This document shows, one piece after another, positions 14,595 through 23,250 of a stretch of DNA of 32,306 nt. Numbering within the stretch: the stretch's first letter is position 1; each line of letters starts with the position of its first letter. Position numbers and translations under genes: made by a program. Source of the stretch: Fibrobacter succinogenes (GTDB lineage Bacteria > Fibrobacterota > Fibrobacteria > Fibrobacterales > Fibrobacteraceae); contig CACYRP010000033.1 in the NCBI GenBank assembly GCA_902776765.1, positions 1 to 32,306 on the forward strand, written 5' to 3'. Under the pieces are notes generated by a model. It was not told where the DNA came from, did no database searches, and was given only the letters and a program-made list of their open reading frames with translations.

Positions 14595-16418
14595 ATGAAA
14601 TACATTTCGCTATTATTAGCATCATGCGTTGCAGTCTCCGCTAACGCAGCAACATACAACGCTCAAGGCAAAATCATCAGCAGTAAAGATGCAAAAAATC
14701 CAGGCATCGTAAAATTCGAAAAGAATAAAGCTGCAATTGCAAAGAACAAGCTTAATACGCCCGCTTCTCTCGCAAGAACCTACACGCCAGCAGCAGTTCA
14801 GGCAACAAAAGCTGTTTACGATCAAAACGCCAAGACCTACCAGCTTGACAACCGTAACTATTCCGAATCTGCTTATTTCGAAGAAATTAACAGACGTGAA
14901 CAAAACGATCAGCCAAGACAAAACACTGGGTATAAAAACTATTCAGACTACGGTTTGCAATCGCTCCCCAACAAGACTGGTAACAACTGCAGCCGCGTAA
15001 ATAGCAATTTCGTTAACGAATACTACTACTTCGATTACGATTACGTATCCGCATATAGACACTCGGATTTTGCCATAGACAATGCGACACTCACATACGC
15101 AATTGGATACTACGACAACGACCACAATTACGACATGAACGTCAAAATGAACAATTCTGACGTATCTTTCCGCTGCCTCGGCATGGGTGGTTATTCATAC
15201 ACTTGCGGAGAAGGCATCCATCTTTACAACATTGTTGGTGACGCTCCGGTTTCATTCAACGGCAATAGCTGCGTAGACTCTAGAACAAAGAATTACAAGG
15301 AAGGCATCAAGCACTACTATGCAAACAAATTCATCAATTATCTCGCAGAAAGAACAACCCTTCATTACTACAAAGACAGAGCATTACCTAAATTAGCCCA
15401 GCATCCGGCAAATCCGTATGCAAACAACATGCATATTGGTAACATCATCTCCGCATCGTACAAGAACCAAACCACTTATAACAAGGAAGCGGCCGCCTTG
15501 GACGACTACATTTATAACAACCGCGTCATCGAATTCGCCCCATACATCAACAATGGCGGCAGAACAGGTGCAGGTCTTGCATTAAATGCAATTACCGTCG
15601 CAAGTGCAACCAGCAACTGGGGCTTCTATAAAACTGAAAACCCCAGCGGTCAATCCATTTGGGGACACATTACGTTGGAAGAAAACCCAGGACTTCCGCT
15701 CCTCAAGTCTGGCAACAACAATTCTAAATTTAACAAGCCAGAAATATACAACGCTTCTGCCGGTTTGTTCTCTGACGAAACAAAGATCAAGCACGACAAC
15801 AACGAATATGAATACGAAGCACTTTCTGGAGACTGGGGCGCATCTACAGTTTCTGCGGCAATGACGGCAGACCTTCTTCAAAAGCACCCATTCTACAAGT
15901 GGCATCCTGAAGTTGTAAAGGCCCTTTGGATTTCGGCAAGTGGCAAGAGGACTGACAGCGACGACGGCCGCACAAACATCTACAACAGAAGCACCGCTCA
16001 ATACGTTGGCTCTTTGACCACGTTTGACGATTTGTTAAGCAACAACAAGTCTCGTTATTGGTACGGAAACAACACAGACTTTCTCAGCAACAACAAGATT
16101 TCGTTTGCTGAAAGTGTTGAACCGGGACAAAAGTACAACTTCGCCATCGCTTGGCTTGTTCGCGGCGACTACGCTCTGTATGAATACAACTTATCTACCA
16201 ACTTCAAGTTGACAATTTCGTACACACTTCCGTCTGGCAGCACCAAAACATATTCTTCTTCAGATGGTGGCATCAGCCGTCCTGCAACATACAGGTCTCT
16301 CAAGAACATCACCATTCCGTCTGGAGTTAGCAGCGTTACGGTTACAATCGAACGTACTAAAGACACTGGCGACCGCATCATCTTGGGTTACAACAAGCAC
16401 AAAATGCGCTACAACTAA
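14595..16418 (+). CDS. Secreted subtilisin-fold (S8-like) protein, paralogue 1, probably lacking the catalytic His
   Basis: 607 residues with a signal peptide cleaved after SANA (residue 18). The Asn/Tyr-rich mature protein has four Cys (132, 194, 204, 226) conserved in the neighbour, suggesting two disulfides. Peptidase-S8 features follow in order: CGEGIHLYNIVG (203-214), where HGTH would be expected; AALDDYIYNNRVIEFAPYINN, resembling the strand before the oxyanion Asn; ALNAITVASAT; KPEIYNAS; and the Ser motif WGASTVSAAMTADLL (Ser417) followed by HPEVVKALWISAS. Glu206 replaces the usual catalytic His, and the Asp position is uncertain (AIGYYD, about 174). The C-terminus (about 505-607) is a beta-rich domain like those after S8 domains. 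GAAGG precedes the ATG. It may be a pseudoprotease or a diverged protease. The twin gene follows at 16705. Confidence 0.75.
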   Translation: MKYISLLLASCVAVSANAATYNAQGKIISSKDAKNPGIVKFEKNKAAIAKNKLNTPASLARTYTPAAVQATKAVYDQNAKTYQLDNRNYSESAYFEEINRREQNDQPRQNTGYKNYSDYGLQSLPNKTGNNCSRVNSNFVNEYYYFDYDYVSAYRHSDFAIDNATLTYAIGYYDNDHNYDMNVKMNNSDVSFRCLGMGGYSYTCGEGIHLYNIVGDAPVSFNGNSCVDSRTKNYKEGIKHYYANKFINYLAERTTLHYYKDRALPKLAQHPANPYANNMHIGNIISASYKNQTTYNKEAAALDDYIYNNRVIEFAPYINNGGRTGAGLALNAITVASATSNWGFYKTENPSGQSIWGHITLEENPGLPLLKSGNNNSKFNKPEIYNASAGLFSDETKIKHDNNEYEYEALSGDWGASTVSAAMTADLLQKHPFYKWHPEVVKALWISASGKRTDSDDGRTNIYNRSTAQYVGSLTTFDDLLSNNKSRYWYGNNTDFLSNNKISFAESVEPGQKYNFAIAWLVRGDYALYEYNLSTNFKLTISYTLPSGSTKTYSSSDGGISRPATYRSLKNITIPSGVSSVTVTIERTKDTGDRIILGYNKHKMRYN

Positions 16419-16453
16419 TATTTCTTAAATTCTTATATTATCCATAACAATAG

Positions 16454-16481
16454 GAGTCGTTCTTCACGGAACGGCTCTTTT
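16454..16481 (+). terminator. Terminator of subtilisin-like paralogue 1
   Basis: GAGTCGTTC-N6-GAACGGCTC (one G-T wobble) followed by TTTT. The 34-nt sequence continuing to 16487 is identical to the terminator of paralogue 2. Confidence 0.88.
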
Positions 16482-16704
16482 GTTATTTATAATTTTTGAA
16501 GTTTATAAATAAATTTTCTAAAAAGTCATTTGTTTGAATTTTTATACAAATCTTTATAACTAACATAATTATAGCACAACATAAGCAATATTTTGTAGTA
16601 AAAAAAACATATTTATTCAAATTTTCACAAGATAAATTACAAACCACTAGTTTAAAAAGCCAGTACTAATACAATAAACAACTTATTATACATAAGGAGA
16701 TTTT

Positions 16705-18540
16705 ATGAAGCGCTTATCCATGCTTCTAATTCCATGCATAGCTATTTCCGCAAACGCAGCAACATTCAATGCGCAAGGAAAAACCATCAACAGCAAAGAT
16801 GCTAACAACCCGGGCATCGTAAAGTTCGAAAAGAACAAGGCTGTTGCAGCCAAAAACAATCAAAACAAGCCCGCAGCACTTGCAAAGACATACACACCAG
16901 TACAGGTTACAGCAACAAAAGGGGTCTACGATCAGAACACCAGAAAGTACGAACTCAACAACAATACCAACATTCCAGAAGCTCAATATCTGAGCACAAT
17001 AGACCAACTAGAAAAAGCCGATAATCCAAGAAAAAATGACCGGTCAGGAGACTACTATAACTCCAGTACGACCCCACTACCCAACAAAACAGGCAACACT
17101 TGTTATGAAAAAAATAATGGCATATATGAATACTACTATTATTCCTATGCCGAAGAAAAAGGAATAGGTTACCAGGGCGGCAACATTCCATTTGCAATAG
17201 GCTATGAATCCAAAAATAATGTTCACAATTATGATTGGGACAAATTAGATGATTCTTATAACAAAGAACGTTGTAAAGGTATTGGCCCTTACAAAAATAC
17301 TTGCGGACAAGGCATACATATTTACAGTATCGCCGGAGATGAACCAATCTCCCTCGCCTACAACGGCATATGCACAGACTCACGACAACAGAACTACAAG
17401 GAAGGCATCAAACTTTATTACGCAAATAGATTCATTAGATATTACGCACCAAAAGCAACGATTCATTATTATAAAGATAGAACATCAACTAGATTTGCCC
17501 AGCATCCAAAAAAGCCTTATGACAACAATATGCACATAGGCAATATTATTTCATCAGTAAACCAGAACCAAACCGCTTACAACCATGAAGCAGCCGCATT
17601 AGACGATTATATTTACAACAACCGCGTCATTGAATTCGCTTCATACACAAACAAAGGCGGAAAGACGGGTGCAGGCCTTGCCTTAAATGCTATCTCCGTT
17701 GCAGGAGTAACTGGTAGTTACGTCTTTGGCGATAATACTATACCAGCCACATATACGGTAGACCCTAATAATCCTAATACAAAAAGACTTGTTGGGCACG
17801 TAAATTTAGAAGAGGCCCCAGCTTGGCCACTCCTTAAATCAGGCGTAAACATGTCAACCTACCCAAAACCAGAAATATACAACGTATCGAATGGTATATA
17901 CGCAGACGATAAAATAATAGCGCACGATAACAACGAATTCGAATACGAAGCAATTACCGACGCTTGGGGAGCATCCACTGTTTCAGCAACCATGACTGCG
18001 GACCTTCTTGAAAGGCACCCATTCTACAAATGGCACCCAGAAGTTGTAAAAGCGCTTTGGATATCCGCAAGTGCCCAAAGAACAGACAAAGACTATCCAT
18101 TAACCAATATATATAACAAGAATAACAGACAATACATAGGAGCACTTGCTACATTTGACGATTTGTTATTCAACAACAAATCCCGTTACTGGTACGGAAA
18201 CAACACAGACTTCCTCAGCAACAACGTAATAACATTCACCGAAGATGTAGAACCGGGGCAAATGTACAATTTTGCTATCGCTTGGCTTGTTCGTGGTGAC
18301 TACGCAAGAAGCGAAAAGAACCTATCAGCCAAATTCAAATTAACAGTTTCGTACATGCTTCCATCTGGCAAACCCGAAATTATATCTCACACAGACGGAC
18401 ATCCATATACCTTTGAATATTTTAAGAACATCACCATTCCGGCCGGAGTCAACAAAGTAACAGTCACAATTGAACGTACCAGAGACATTGGCGACCGCAT
18501 TATTTTGGGCTACAATATGCACAAGATGCGTTACAAATAA
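16705..18540 (+). CDS. Secreted subtilisin-fold (S8-like) protein, paralogue 2, probably lacking the catalytic His
   Basis: 611 residues, homologous to the preceding gene from the signal peptide (cleavage after SANA) to the last residues (RIILGYNMHKMRYK). The same four Cys are kept (133, 190, 200, 223). The S8 Ser motif is WGASTVSATMTADLL (Ser424), preceded by KPEIYNVS and followed by HPEVVKALWISAS. At the HGTH position it reads CGQGIHIYSIAG, so Gln202 replaces the catalytic His; the Asp region reads AIGYESK. Most divergence lies in the N-terminal third and in a short insertion (about 340-365). AAGGAG lies 6-8 nt before the ATG. It has its own upstream region (286 bp) and terminator, so it is a tandem duplicate transcribed separately. 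The substrate or ligand is unknown. Confidence 0.75.
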   Translation: MKRLSMLLIPCIAISANAATFNAQGKTINSKDANNPGIVKFEKNKAVAAKNNQNKPAALAKTYTPVQVTATKGVYDQNTRKYELNNNTNIPEAQYLSTIDQLEKADNPRKNDRSGDYYNSSTTPLPNKTGNTCYEKNNGIYEYYYYSYAEEKGIGYQGGNIPFAIGYESKNNVHNYDWDKLDDSYNKERCKGIGPYKNTCGQGIHIYSIAGDEPISLAYNGICTDSRQQNYKEGIKLYYANRFIRYYAPKATIHYYKDRTSTRFAQHPKKPYDNNMHIGNIISSVNQNQTAYNHEAAALDDYIYNNRVIEFASYTNKGGKTGAGLALNAISVAGVTGSYVFGDNTIPATYTVDPNNPNTKRLVGHVNLEEAPAWPLLKSGVNMSTYPKPEIYNVSNGIYADDKIIAHDNNEFEYEAITDAWGASTVSATMTADLLERHPFYKWHPEVVKALWISASAQRTDKDYPLTNIYNKNNRQYIGALATFDDLLFNNKSRYWYGNNTDFLSNNVITFTEDVEPGQMYNFAIAWLVRGDYARSEKNLSAKFKLTVSYMLPSGKPEIISHTDGHPYTFEYFKNITIPAGVNKVTVTIERTRDIGDRIILGYNMHKMRYK

Positions 18541-18563
18541 AAACATTATCGCGTAATACATAA

Positions 18564-18595
18564 AAAAGAGTCGTTCTTCACGGAACGGCTCTTTT
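18564..18595 (+). terminator. Terminator of subtilisin-like paralogue 2
   Basis: The same GAGTCGTTC/GAACGGCTC stem as at 16454, extended by AAAA/TTTT to 13 bp, 24 nt after the stop codon. The shared sequence shows the duplication unit included the terminator. Confidence 0.9.
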
Positions 18596-18599
18596 GTTA

Positions 18600-18889
18600 T
18601 TCTTTTTGCAATAGGGTTTTAGGGGCGGAGCCCTTAGGCGAAGGGGTGATGGATGGTTTACTTCGGCAAGCTCAGCACAGGCTTAGGCTCACCAACCTTT
18701 TCTATGGCATTGCCTGTCGAAACAGAAATCAGGGGAAGGCGTTCCCCTTCCTAAATCAATTCGAAAAAACTTTACTGGATTCTTCACTTCGTTCAGAATG
18801 ACGATTTGCAGAAAACTCACGCACTACGCTTCGTTCAGAATGACGTTTTCAGCAGCATCCTCTCGTCTCGCGCCTCTCGTCTCTCGTCT
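18600..18889. repeat. Composite intergenic repeat region
   Basis: No gene. In order it holds a GGGCGGAGCCC hairpin (about 18624), TTCGGCAAGCTCA plus GCTCACCAACCT (18662-18698), a GGGGAA-GGCG-TTCCCC hairpin (about 18734-18749), two copies of CTTCGTTCAGAATGACG (about 18788 and 18830), and a CTCTCGTCT tandem tract (18859-18889). The second and last pieces recur inverted at 23254-23303. Confidence 0.65.
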
Positions 18890-18896
18890 AAATTTC

Positions 18897-18904
18897 TATC
18901 TTTA
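18897..18904 (+). promoter_or_regulatory. -7 box TATCTTTA of the GH2-type gene
   Basis: TAAATTTCTATCTTTAC begins where the CTCTCGTCT repeat ends and contains a 7/8 match to TAnnTTTG, 28 nt before the ATG. The repeat therefore abuts the promoter. Confidence 0.45.
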
Positions 18905-18932
18905 CTTCGGAATTTTATAAAGGATTCTCCGA

Positions 18933-21764
18933 ATGAGCAAAATTATTAGCCTTGATGGCGACTGGCAGATGATCTGGGACACTGAAGATACCGGCATCTC
19001 CAATCGTTGGTATGCAACGTATCCTGAAAAGACTCAGACTGTAAGCGTTCCCCACATTTGGGAAAGAGCATTTGACAAGCTTTTGATGGCCCAGGACTGC
19101 GCTTTTTATTTCAAGAGATTCACGATTGACGATGAAAAGCAGGTCACGAAGCGTATTTTCCTCCGTTTTGAAAAGATTGCAACACACGCAACGATTTGGC
19201 TGAACGGTAAGCTTCTTGGCGACCACTTTGGTGCCTACACGTCCTTTGTTGTCGAAACGCAAAAGGCTATTAAGCTCGGCGAAGAAAACATCCTTTGCAT
19301 CCGCGTGGCAAACATGGGTGCAACGAACAGCCGTATTGACTTCGGTCGCGAGAGCAAGGAAGGCGCAAACGACCGCTACGCACACCCGGGCGAAATGCCG
19401 GTGGGCCTGCCCTGGTCGCAGTATCCGTACGGCGGTATCTGCGGTCACGTCGATTTGATTCTCGGTAACGCGGCGTTCATTTCCGATATTCACGTTGAAC
19501 CGGACATGGACCAAGAGCGTGTTTCTGTCGAAGCGTTCTTCAACAACCCGCGCGGATACCAGTCTCGCTTGCGCATTCTCATGAAGAACCCGAACGGCGA
19601 CGTTTTCGAATACTTCAAGGACATCAAACTTGAAAAAGAAAACGCGACGCAAAAGTTCCTGCTCGGTATCAAGGACTGGAAGAGGGACAAGTGCGTCTGG
19701 AGTCCGGAACATCCGAACTTGTTCGCCATCGAAATGCAGCTCGAAATCAAGGGCGCTAAGGGCAAGGCTCCGGAATACACCTTCCCTGTCGTGAAGACAT
19801 TCGGTTTCCGCAAGTTCGACTGTCTCAAGGGCGACTACTACATCAACGATTCCATCGTGAAGCTCATGGGCGTGAGCTACAACCAGCAGTGGAGCGAAGG
19901 TGGCCTTTGGACCGACCAGAACCCGGCTTTGGAAAAGGACTTGAACGCAGTCAAGACGGCGGGCTTCAACGTCATCCGTTCTTGCGGCGCTCCGCTCAGC
20001 AGCACGGCTCTCGATATTTGCGACAAGATCGGTCTTTTCGTATTCCAGGAATTCCCGATCCATACGATGCGTTCTACCGCCCAGGGTCTCGAAATCACGA
20101 AGAAGCTCATCAACGACATGGTGCGTGACCAGCACAACCATCCGTGTATCGCCGCCTGGATTCTCGGTTCCGAAAACGGAACGTTCATGCTCCAGAACGG
20201 CAACAAGCTTTTGAATGCTATTAGCCCGATTGACACGTGCCGCCCGGCAATCAGCAACTTCAACAGTATTTATCTCGACAACGAAGCGAACTTCCACAAG
20301 GATACGGGTAAAATCATCCCGGTTTCTATCGACCGCATTTCGCAGTACGCCACGATGCGCGTGAACCCGCGTGAAAACCCGAGTGCCGCTTACACGCACT
20401 ACCTCGCCCACATGTTCGACAAGGAAGACTTGGAACTCACGGTCCCGGACACGGGTCTTGGCGACAGCCACTTCCAAGACGAAGAAGAACCTGTTTTGAA
20501 CGATGTCGAAAACAAGGTTCTCGTCACGCTCAAGAACAACACGCTCTTCCCGAAACGAGCAACCACCATTGCAGGTCCTCGCAGCATCAAGAGCCAGAAG
20601 GCCATCAAGAACGAATTCAAGTCTGTTGAAATGTTCGTTACCGACAGCAAGCTTTCGATTTGGCCGAACTTCGAATCGTTCAATGCCGATGTTTACCGTA
20701 TCGCACTCAAAAGCAAGTACGACCAGATTACCGCGTTCCAGAGCAACCCGCAGATTTCAGGTTTCTTCTTGGACCAGTGGGCCGACAACGGAACAGATTT
20801 TAGCGGCATCACGGACGAAAACAGAAAGTCCAAGGGCTTACAGAACTTTGCCCGCGAAATCACGGCTCCCAGCCGCGTGCTCATTAGCGAATTGGAACAT
20901 GTCGTTGCTCCGCAGAGCGAAGTCAGCTTCCAGCTTACACTTTTGAACAACAGTCGCTTGGAAGATGTGGAAATCGAAGTGACGCTTCTTGACAGTAGCG
21001 ACAAGGTGCTCAACACGCAGAAAGTCATGCCCGAAGAACCGGCCGACAAAAAGACGCTTACGCAGCTTGGCATTTGCACGCTCATGGCTCCGCGCACGAC
21101 GGGCATGTACAAGATAAAGCTCACGCTCAAGGACAACGGCAAGGAAGTCCACTCCAGCTTGGAAGACTTGATTGTCATCGAACAGACGGATGTGAAGGAA
21201 GCCATGGACAAGGTCTGCTTCCTCGATAACTATGATGAATCGAGCGATGCCCTTGCCGCTTTGGATGGTTCTGAACAAATTATCTTCACTGCAAACTTGA
21301 GTTCTTGGCCGGATGAAATTTTGGACAAGATTATCGATGTGACGAAGAACGGCGGCAAGACTCTGTTACTCTCTGACATGACGACTGAAGATATTGATCT
21401 TTTGAACCAGAGTCATCATTTTGAACACAACATCGAAGCGCACTGGACAACTGGCGCAAACGAATTCAGCTTGCACTATTTGCCGAAGGATTCCCCGCTC
21501 CTCGCTGTGTTCGGCGGCAACGGCGTTCTCGACCACAATTCCGCATCGGCAATGCCGGGCATTTCGTTGAACGAGCTCGCAGGAGCAAAGGTTTACGCAC
21601 GCTCTGTAACGCTCAAGGATGGCGAAATCAAGACGGGCGTAGATTTGCAGCTTGTGCCGTTTGGCAATGGCCAGATTATGTTCAACCAGTTCAGCGTGAT
21701 TGAAGGTTTGGAAACAAACGCACTTTCGGATGCGCTGTTCACGGCGATCGTCAACTTGCTGTAG
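18933..21764 (+). CDS. GH2-type glycoside hydrolase (cytoplasmic; catalytic nucleophile not evident)
   Basis: 943 residues with no signal peptide, so cytoplasmic. The layout is that of family GH2. The N-terminal jelly roll (1-180) has LDGDWQMIWD, VSVPHIWE, the conserved FLRFEKIATHATIWLNGKLLG and GGICGHVDLIL; a beta-sandwich spans about 181-292; a TIM barrel follows (about 293-660) with FGFRKF, LMGVSYNQQW and FQEFPIH. The acid/base motif reads HPCIAAWILGSEN (Glu414). The usual nucleophile motif (SE[FY]G) is not visible: the matching stretch near 543-550 reads TTIAGPRS, while the following PQISGFFLDQWADNG fits barrel strand 8. The last 190 residues resemble a C-terminal ligand or trimerisation-type domain. 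The ATG at 18933 has AAAGGA 10 nt upstream. It may cleave imported oligosaccharides or be a non-catalytic relative. Confidence 0.8.
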   Translation: MSKIISLDGDWQMIWDTEDTGISNRWYATYPEKTQTVSVPHIWERAFDKLLMAQDCAFYFKRFTIDDEKQVTKRIFLRFEKIATHATIWLNGKLLGDHFGAYTSFVVETQKAIKLGEENILCIRVANMGATNSRIDFGRESKEGANDRYAHPGEMPVGLPWSQYPYGGICGHVDLILGNAAFISDIHVEPDMDQERVSVEAFFNNPRGYQSRLRILMKNPNGDVFEYFKDIKLEKENATQKFLLGIKDWKRDKCVWSPEHPNLFAIEMQLEIKGAKGKAPEYTFPVVKTFGFRKFDCLKGDYYINDSIVKLMGVSYNQQWSEGGLWTDQNPALEKDLNAVKTAGFNVIRSCGAPLSSTALDICDKIGLFVFQEFPIHTMRSTAQGLEITKKLINDMVRDQHNHPCIAAWILGSENGTFMLQNGNKLLNAISPIDTCRPAISNFNSIYLDNEANFHKDTGKIIPVSIDRISQYATMRVNPRENPSAAYTHYLAHMFDKEDLELTVPDTGLGDSHFQDEEEPVLNDVENKVLVTLKNNTLFPKRATTIAGPRSIKSQKAIKNEFKSVEMFVTDSKLSIWPNFESFNADVYRIALKSKYDQITAFQSNPQISGFFLDQWADNGTDFSGITDENRKSKGLQNFAREITAPSRVLISELEHVVAPQSEVSFQLTLLNNSRLEDVEIEVTLLDSSDKVLNTQKVMPEEPADKKTLTQLGICTLMAPRTTGMYKIKLTLKDNGKEVHSSLEDLIVIEQTDVKEAMDKVCFLDNYDESSDALAALDGSEQIIFTANLSSWPDEILDKIIDVTKNGGKTLLLSDMTTEDIDLLNQSHHFEHNIEAHWTTGANEFSLHYLPKDSPLLAVFGGNGVLDHNSASAMPGISLNELAGAKVYARSVTLKDGEIKTGVDLQLVPFGNGQIMFNQFSVIEGLETNALSDALFTAIVNLL

Positions 21765-21808
21765 TTGAAGAGACGCGGCGAACGCCGTGTAATCATTGCA
21801 ATTTCAAG

Positions 21809-21834
21809 AGTCCCGCCGCAAAGCGGGACTTTTT
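21809..21834 (+). terminator. Terminator of the GH2-type gene
   Basis: A perfect 8-bp stem AGTCCCGC/GCGGGACT with a 6-nt loop, followed by TTTT, 45 nt after the stop. Confidence 0.88.
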
Positions 21835-21840
21835 CGTTGC

Positions 21841-21939
21841 AATCCGTCATCCTGAGGGCGACAGCCCGAAGGATCCAGTGCAATACTTTTACAATCCGTC
21901 ATCCTGAGGACCGAAGGGACGAAGGATCCAGAGCAATAC
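21841..21939 (+). repeat. Two direct copies of the CGTCATCCTGAGG...GAAGGATCCA repeat
   Basis: Copy 1 (21841-21886) and copy 2 (21893-21939) share AATCCGTCATCCTGAGG at the left and CGAAGGATCCAG-GCAATAC at the right. They differ in the middle (GCGACAGCC versus ACCGAAGGGA). Each middle can fold into a small hairpin. They sit between the GH2 terminator and the proA promoter. Confidence 0.8.
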
Positions 21940-21951
21940 ATATTAAATTTC

Positions 21952-21959
21952 TATATTTC
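21952..21959 (+). promoter_or_regulatory. proA -7 box TATATTTC, 5 nt before the ATG (possibly leaderless)
   Basis: TTAAATTTCTATATTTC gives a 7/8 match to TAnnTTTG. It is followed by GTCCC and then the proA ATG, the same spacing as at fabD (AGTCC). No Shine-Dalgarno sequence is present. Confidence 0.45.
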
Positions 21960-21964
21960 GTCCC

Positions 21965-23236
21965 ATGACACAGAACAACGTTAATTTGGAAAAATACTCT
22001 GACGAGCTCGCCAACAACGCAAAGAACGCGAGCAAAAAAATCCGCACCTTGAGCGCCGAAAAGCGCGCCGCCGTGCTCGCACGTGTTGCAGAAATTCTCC
22101 GCGCAAAGAAGCCGGAAATTCTCGCCGCCAACAAGCTCGACCTTGAAGCAGCCGCCGGCAAACTCGACGATTCCAAGATGGATCGCTTGACTTTGAACGA
22201 TGCCCGCATCGAATCCATGGCCAAGGGCGCCGAAGAAATCGCCGCATTCACCGACCCGCTGGGTCGTGTTCTTGAATCCCGAGAACTCAAAAACGGCATC
22301 AAGATTAGCCGTGTCGCCGTGCCGATAGGTTCTGTGTTCTTTATTTTTGAAAGCCGCCCGAACGTGACGATTGATGGAGCTTGCCTTTGCTTTAAGGCTG
22401 GCAATGCCGTGATTCTCCGTGGCGGCAAGGAATCGCTCAACTCCGCAAAATGCCTCGCCGGGATTTTCCACCAGGCTCTTGAAGAAAACGGCGTTGACAA
22501 GGACGCTGTGCAGCTCGTGACCGAAACGAGCCACGACCTCGTGGGCATGCTTTTGCAGCGCAATGATTGCCTCGACCTCGTGATTCCCCGCGGTGGCGAG
22601 CGCTTGATCCGCGCGGTTGTGGAACAGAGCAAGATTCCTGTCATCAAGCACTTCAACGGCATCTGCCATGTGTACGTGGACAAGTCTGCCGACATCGATA
22701 AGGCCGTAAACATTCTCATCAACGCCAAGACGCAGCGCACCGGTGTGTGTAACGCCATGGAATGCGTGATTATCGACCGCCATATCGATGAAGCCAATGT
22801 CAAGAAGCTTTTGGATTGTCTCGCCGAACGCGGTGTGGAACTCTTTGGCAACAAGGACGCACAATCGCACGACAGCCGCATCAAGGACATCGGTGACGAC
22901 AGCAACTACCATCACGAATACCTCGCCCTCAAGGCTAGCGTCAAGTTCGTGGACGATGTTGCCGAAGCCTGCGACCACATCGAAAAGAACAGCAGCCGCC
23001 ACACGGAAGCAGTCGTTGCAGAAGACGCCAGTGTTCAGGACTACTTTGTCGCAAACGTTGATAGCAGCAGCGTCATGGTGAACGCGAGCACGCGCTTTGC
23101 CGACGGTGGCGAATACGGCCTCGGTGCCGAAGTGGGAATTTCTACAGACAAGCTCCATGCTCGCGGCCCCATGGGCGTCGAAAGCCTCTGCAGCTACAAG
23201 TGGATTCTCCGTGGCAATGGACAGGTGCGTGGTTAG
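21965..23236 (+). CDS. proA: Glutamate-5-semialdehyde dehydrogenase (gamma-glutamyl phosphate reductase)
   Basis: NADPH-dependent reduction of gamma-glutamyl phosphate to glutamate semialdehyde, the second step of proline synthesis, in the cytoplasm. The 423 residues show IFESRPNVTIDGACLCFKAGN (cofactor-binding region), VIPRGGERLI, the catalytic Cys262 in TQRTGVCNAMEC and the C-terminal signature FADGGEYGLGAEVGISTDKLHARGP. Length is normal, with a 10-12 residue N-terminal extension over E. coli ProA. The ATG at 21965 is the only start before the conserved region, and a promoter box lies 5 nt upstream. proB is not in the window. It is flanked by dispersed repeats on both sides and appears to be transcribed alone or with hisI. 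Confidence 0.96.
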   Translation: MTQNNVNLEKYSDELANNAKNASKKIRTLSAEKRAAVLARVAEILRAKKPEILAANKLDLEAAAGKLDDSKMDRLTLNDARIESMAKGAEEIAAFTDPLGRVLESRELKNGIKISRVAVPIGSVFFIFESRPNVTIDGACLCFKAGNAVILRGGKESLNSAKCLAGIFHQALEENGVDKDAVQLVTETSHDLVGMLLQRNDCLDLVIPRGGERLIRAVVEQSKIPVIKHFNGICHVYVDKSADIDKAVNILINAKTQRTGVCNAMECVIIDRHIDEANVKKLLDCLAERGVELFGNKDAQSHDSRIKDIGDDSNYHHEYLALKASVKFVDDVAEACDHIEKNSSRHTEAVVAEDASVQDYFVANVDSSSVMVNASTRFADGGEYGLGAEVGISTDKLHARGPMGVESLCSYKWILRGNGQVRG

Positions 23237-23250
23237 ACGAAAGAACGCCG

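Noticed and set aside
14595..18540. Type IX secretion C-terminal domain on the subtilisin-like proteins
   Set aside because: The C-termini end in a beta-rich domain with RIILGYN.HKMRY; I see none of the usual T9SS terminal motifs.
18600..18889. Repeat region read as an origin of replication or attachment site
   Set aside because: No DnaA-box cluster, no dnaA/dnaN/rep gene and no integrase nearby; the pieces match dispersed intergenic repeats.
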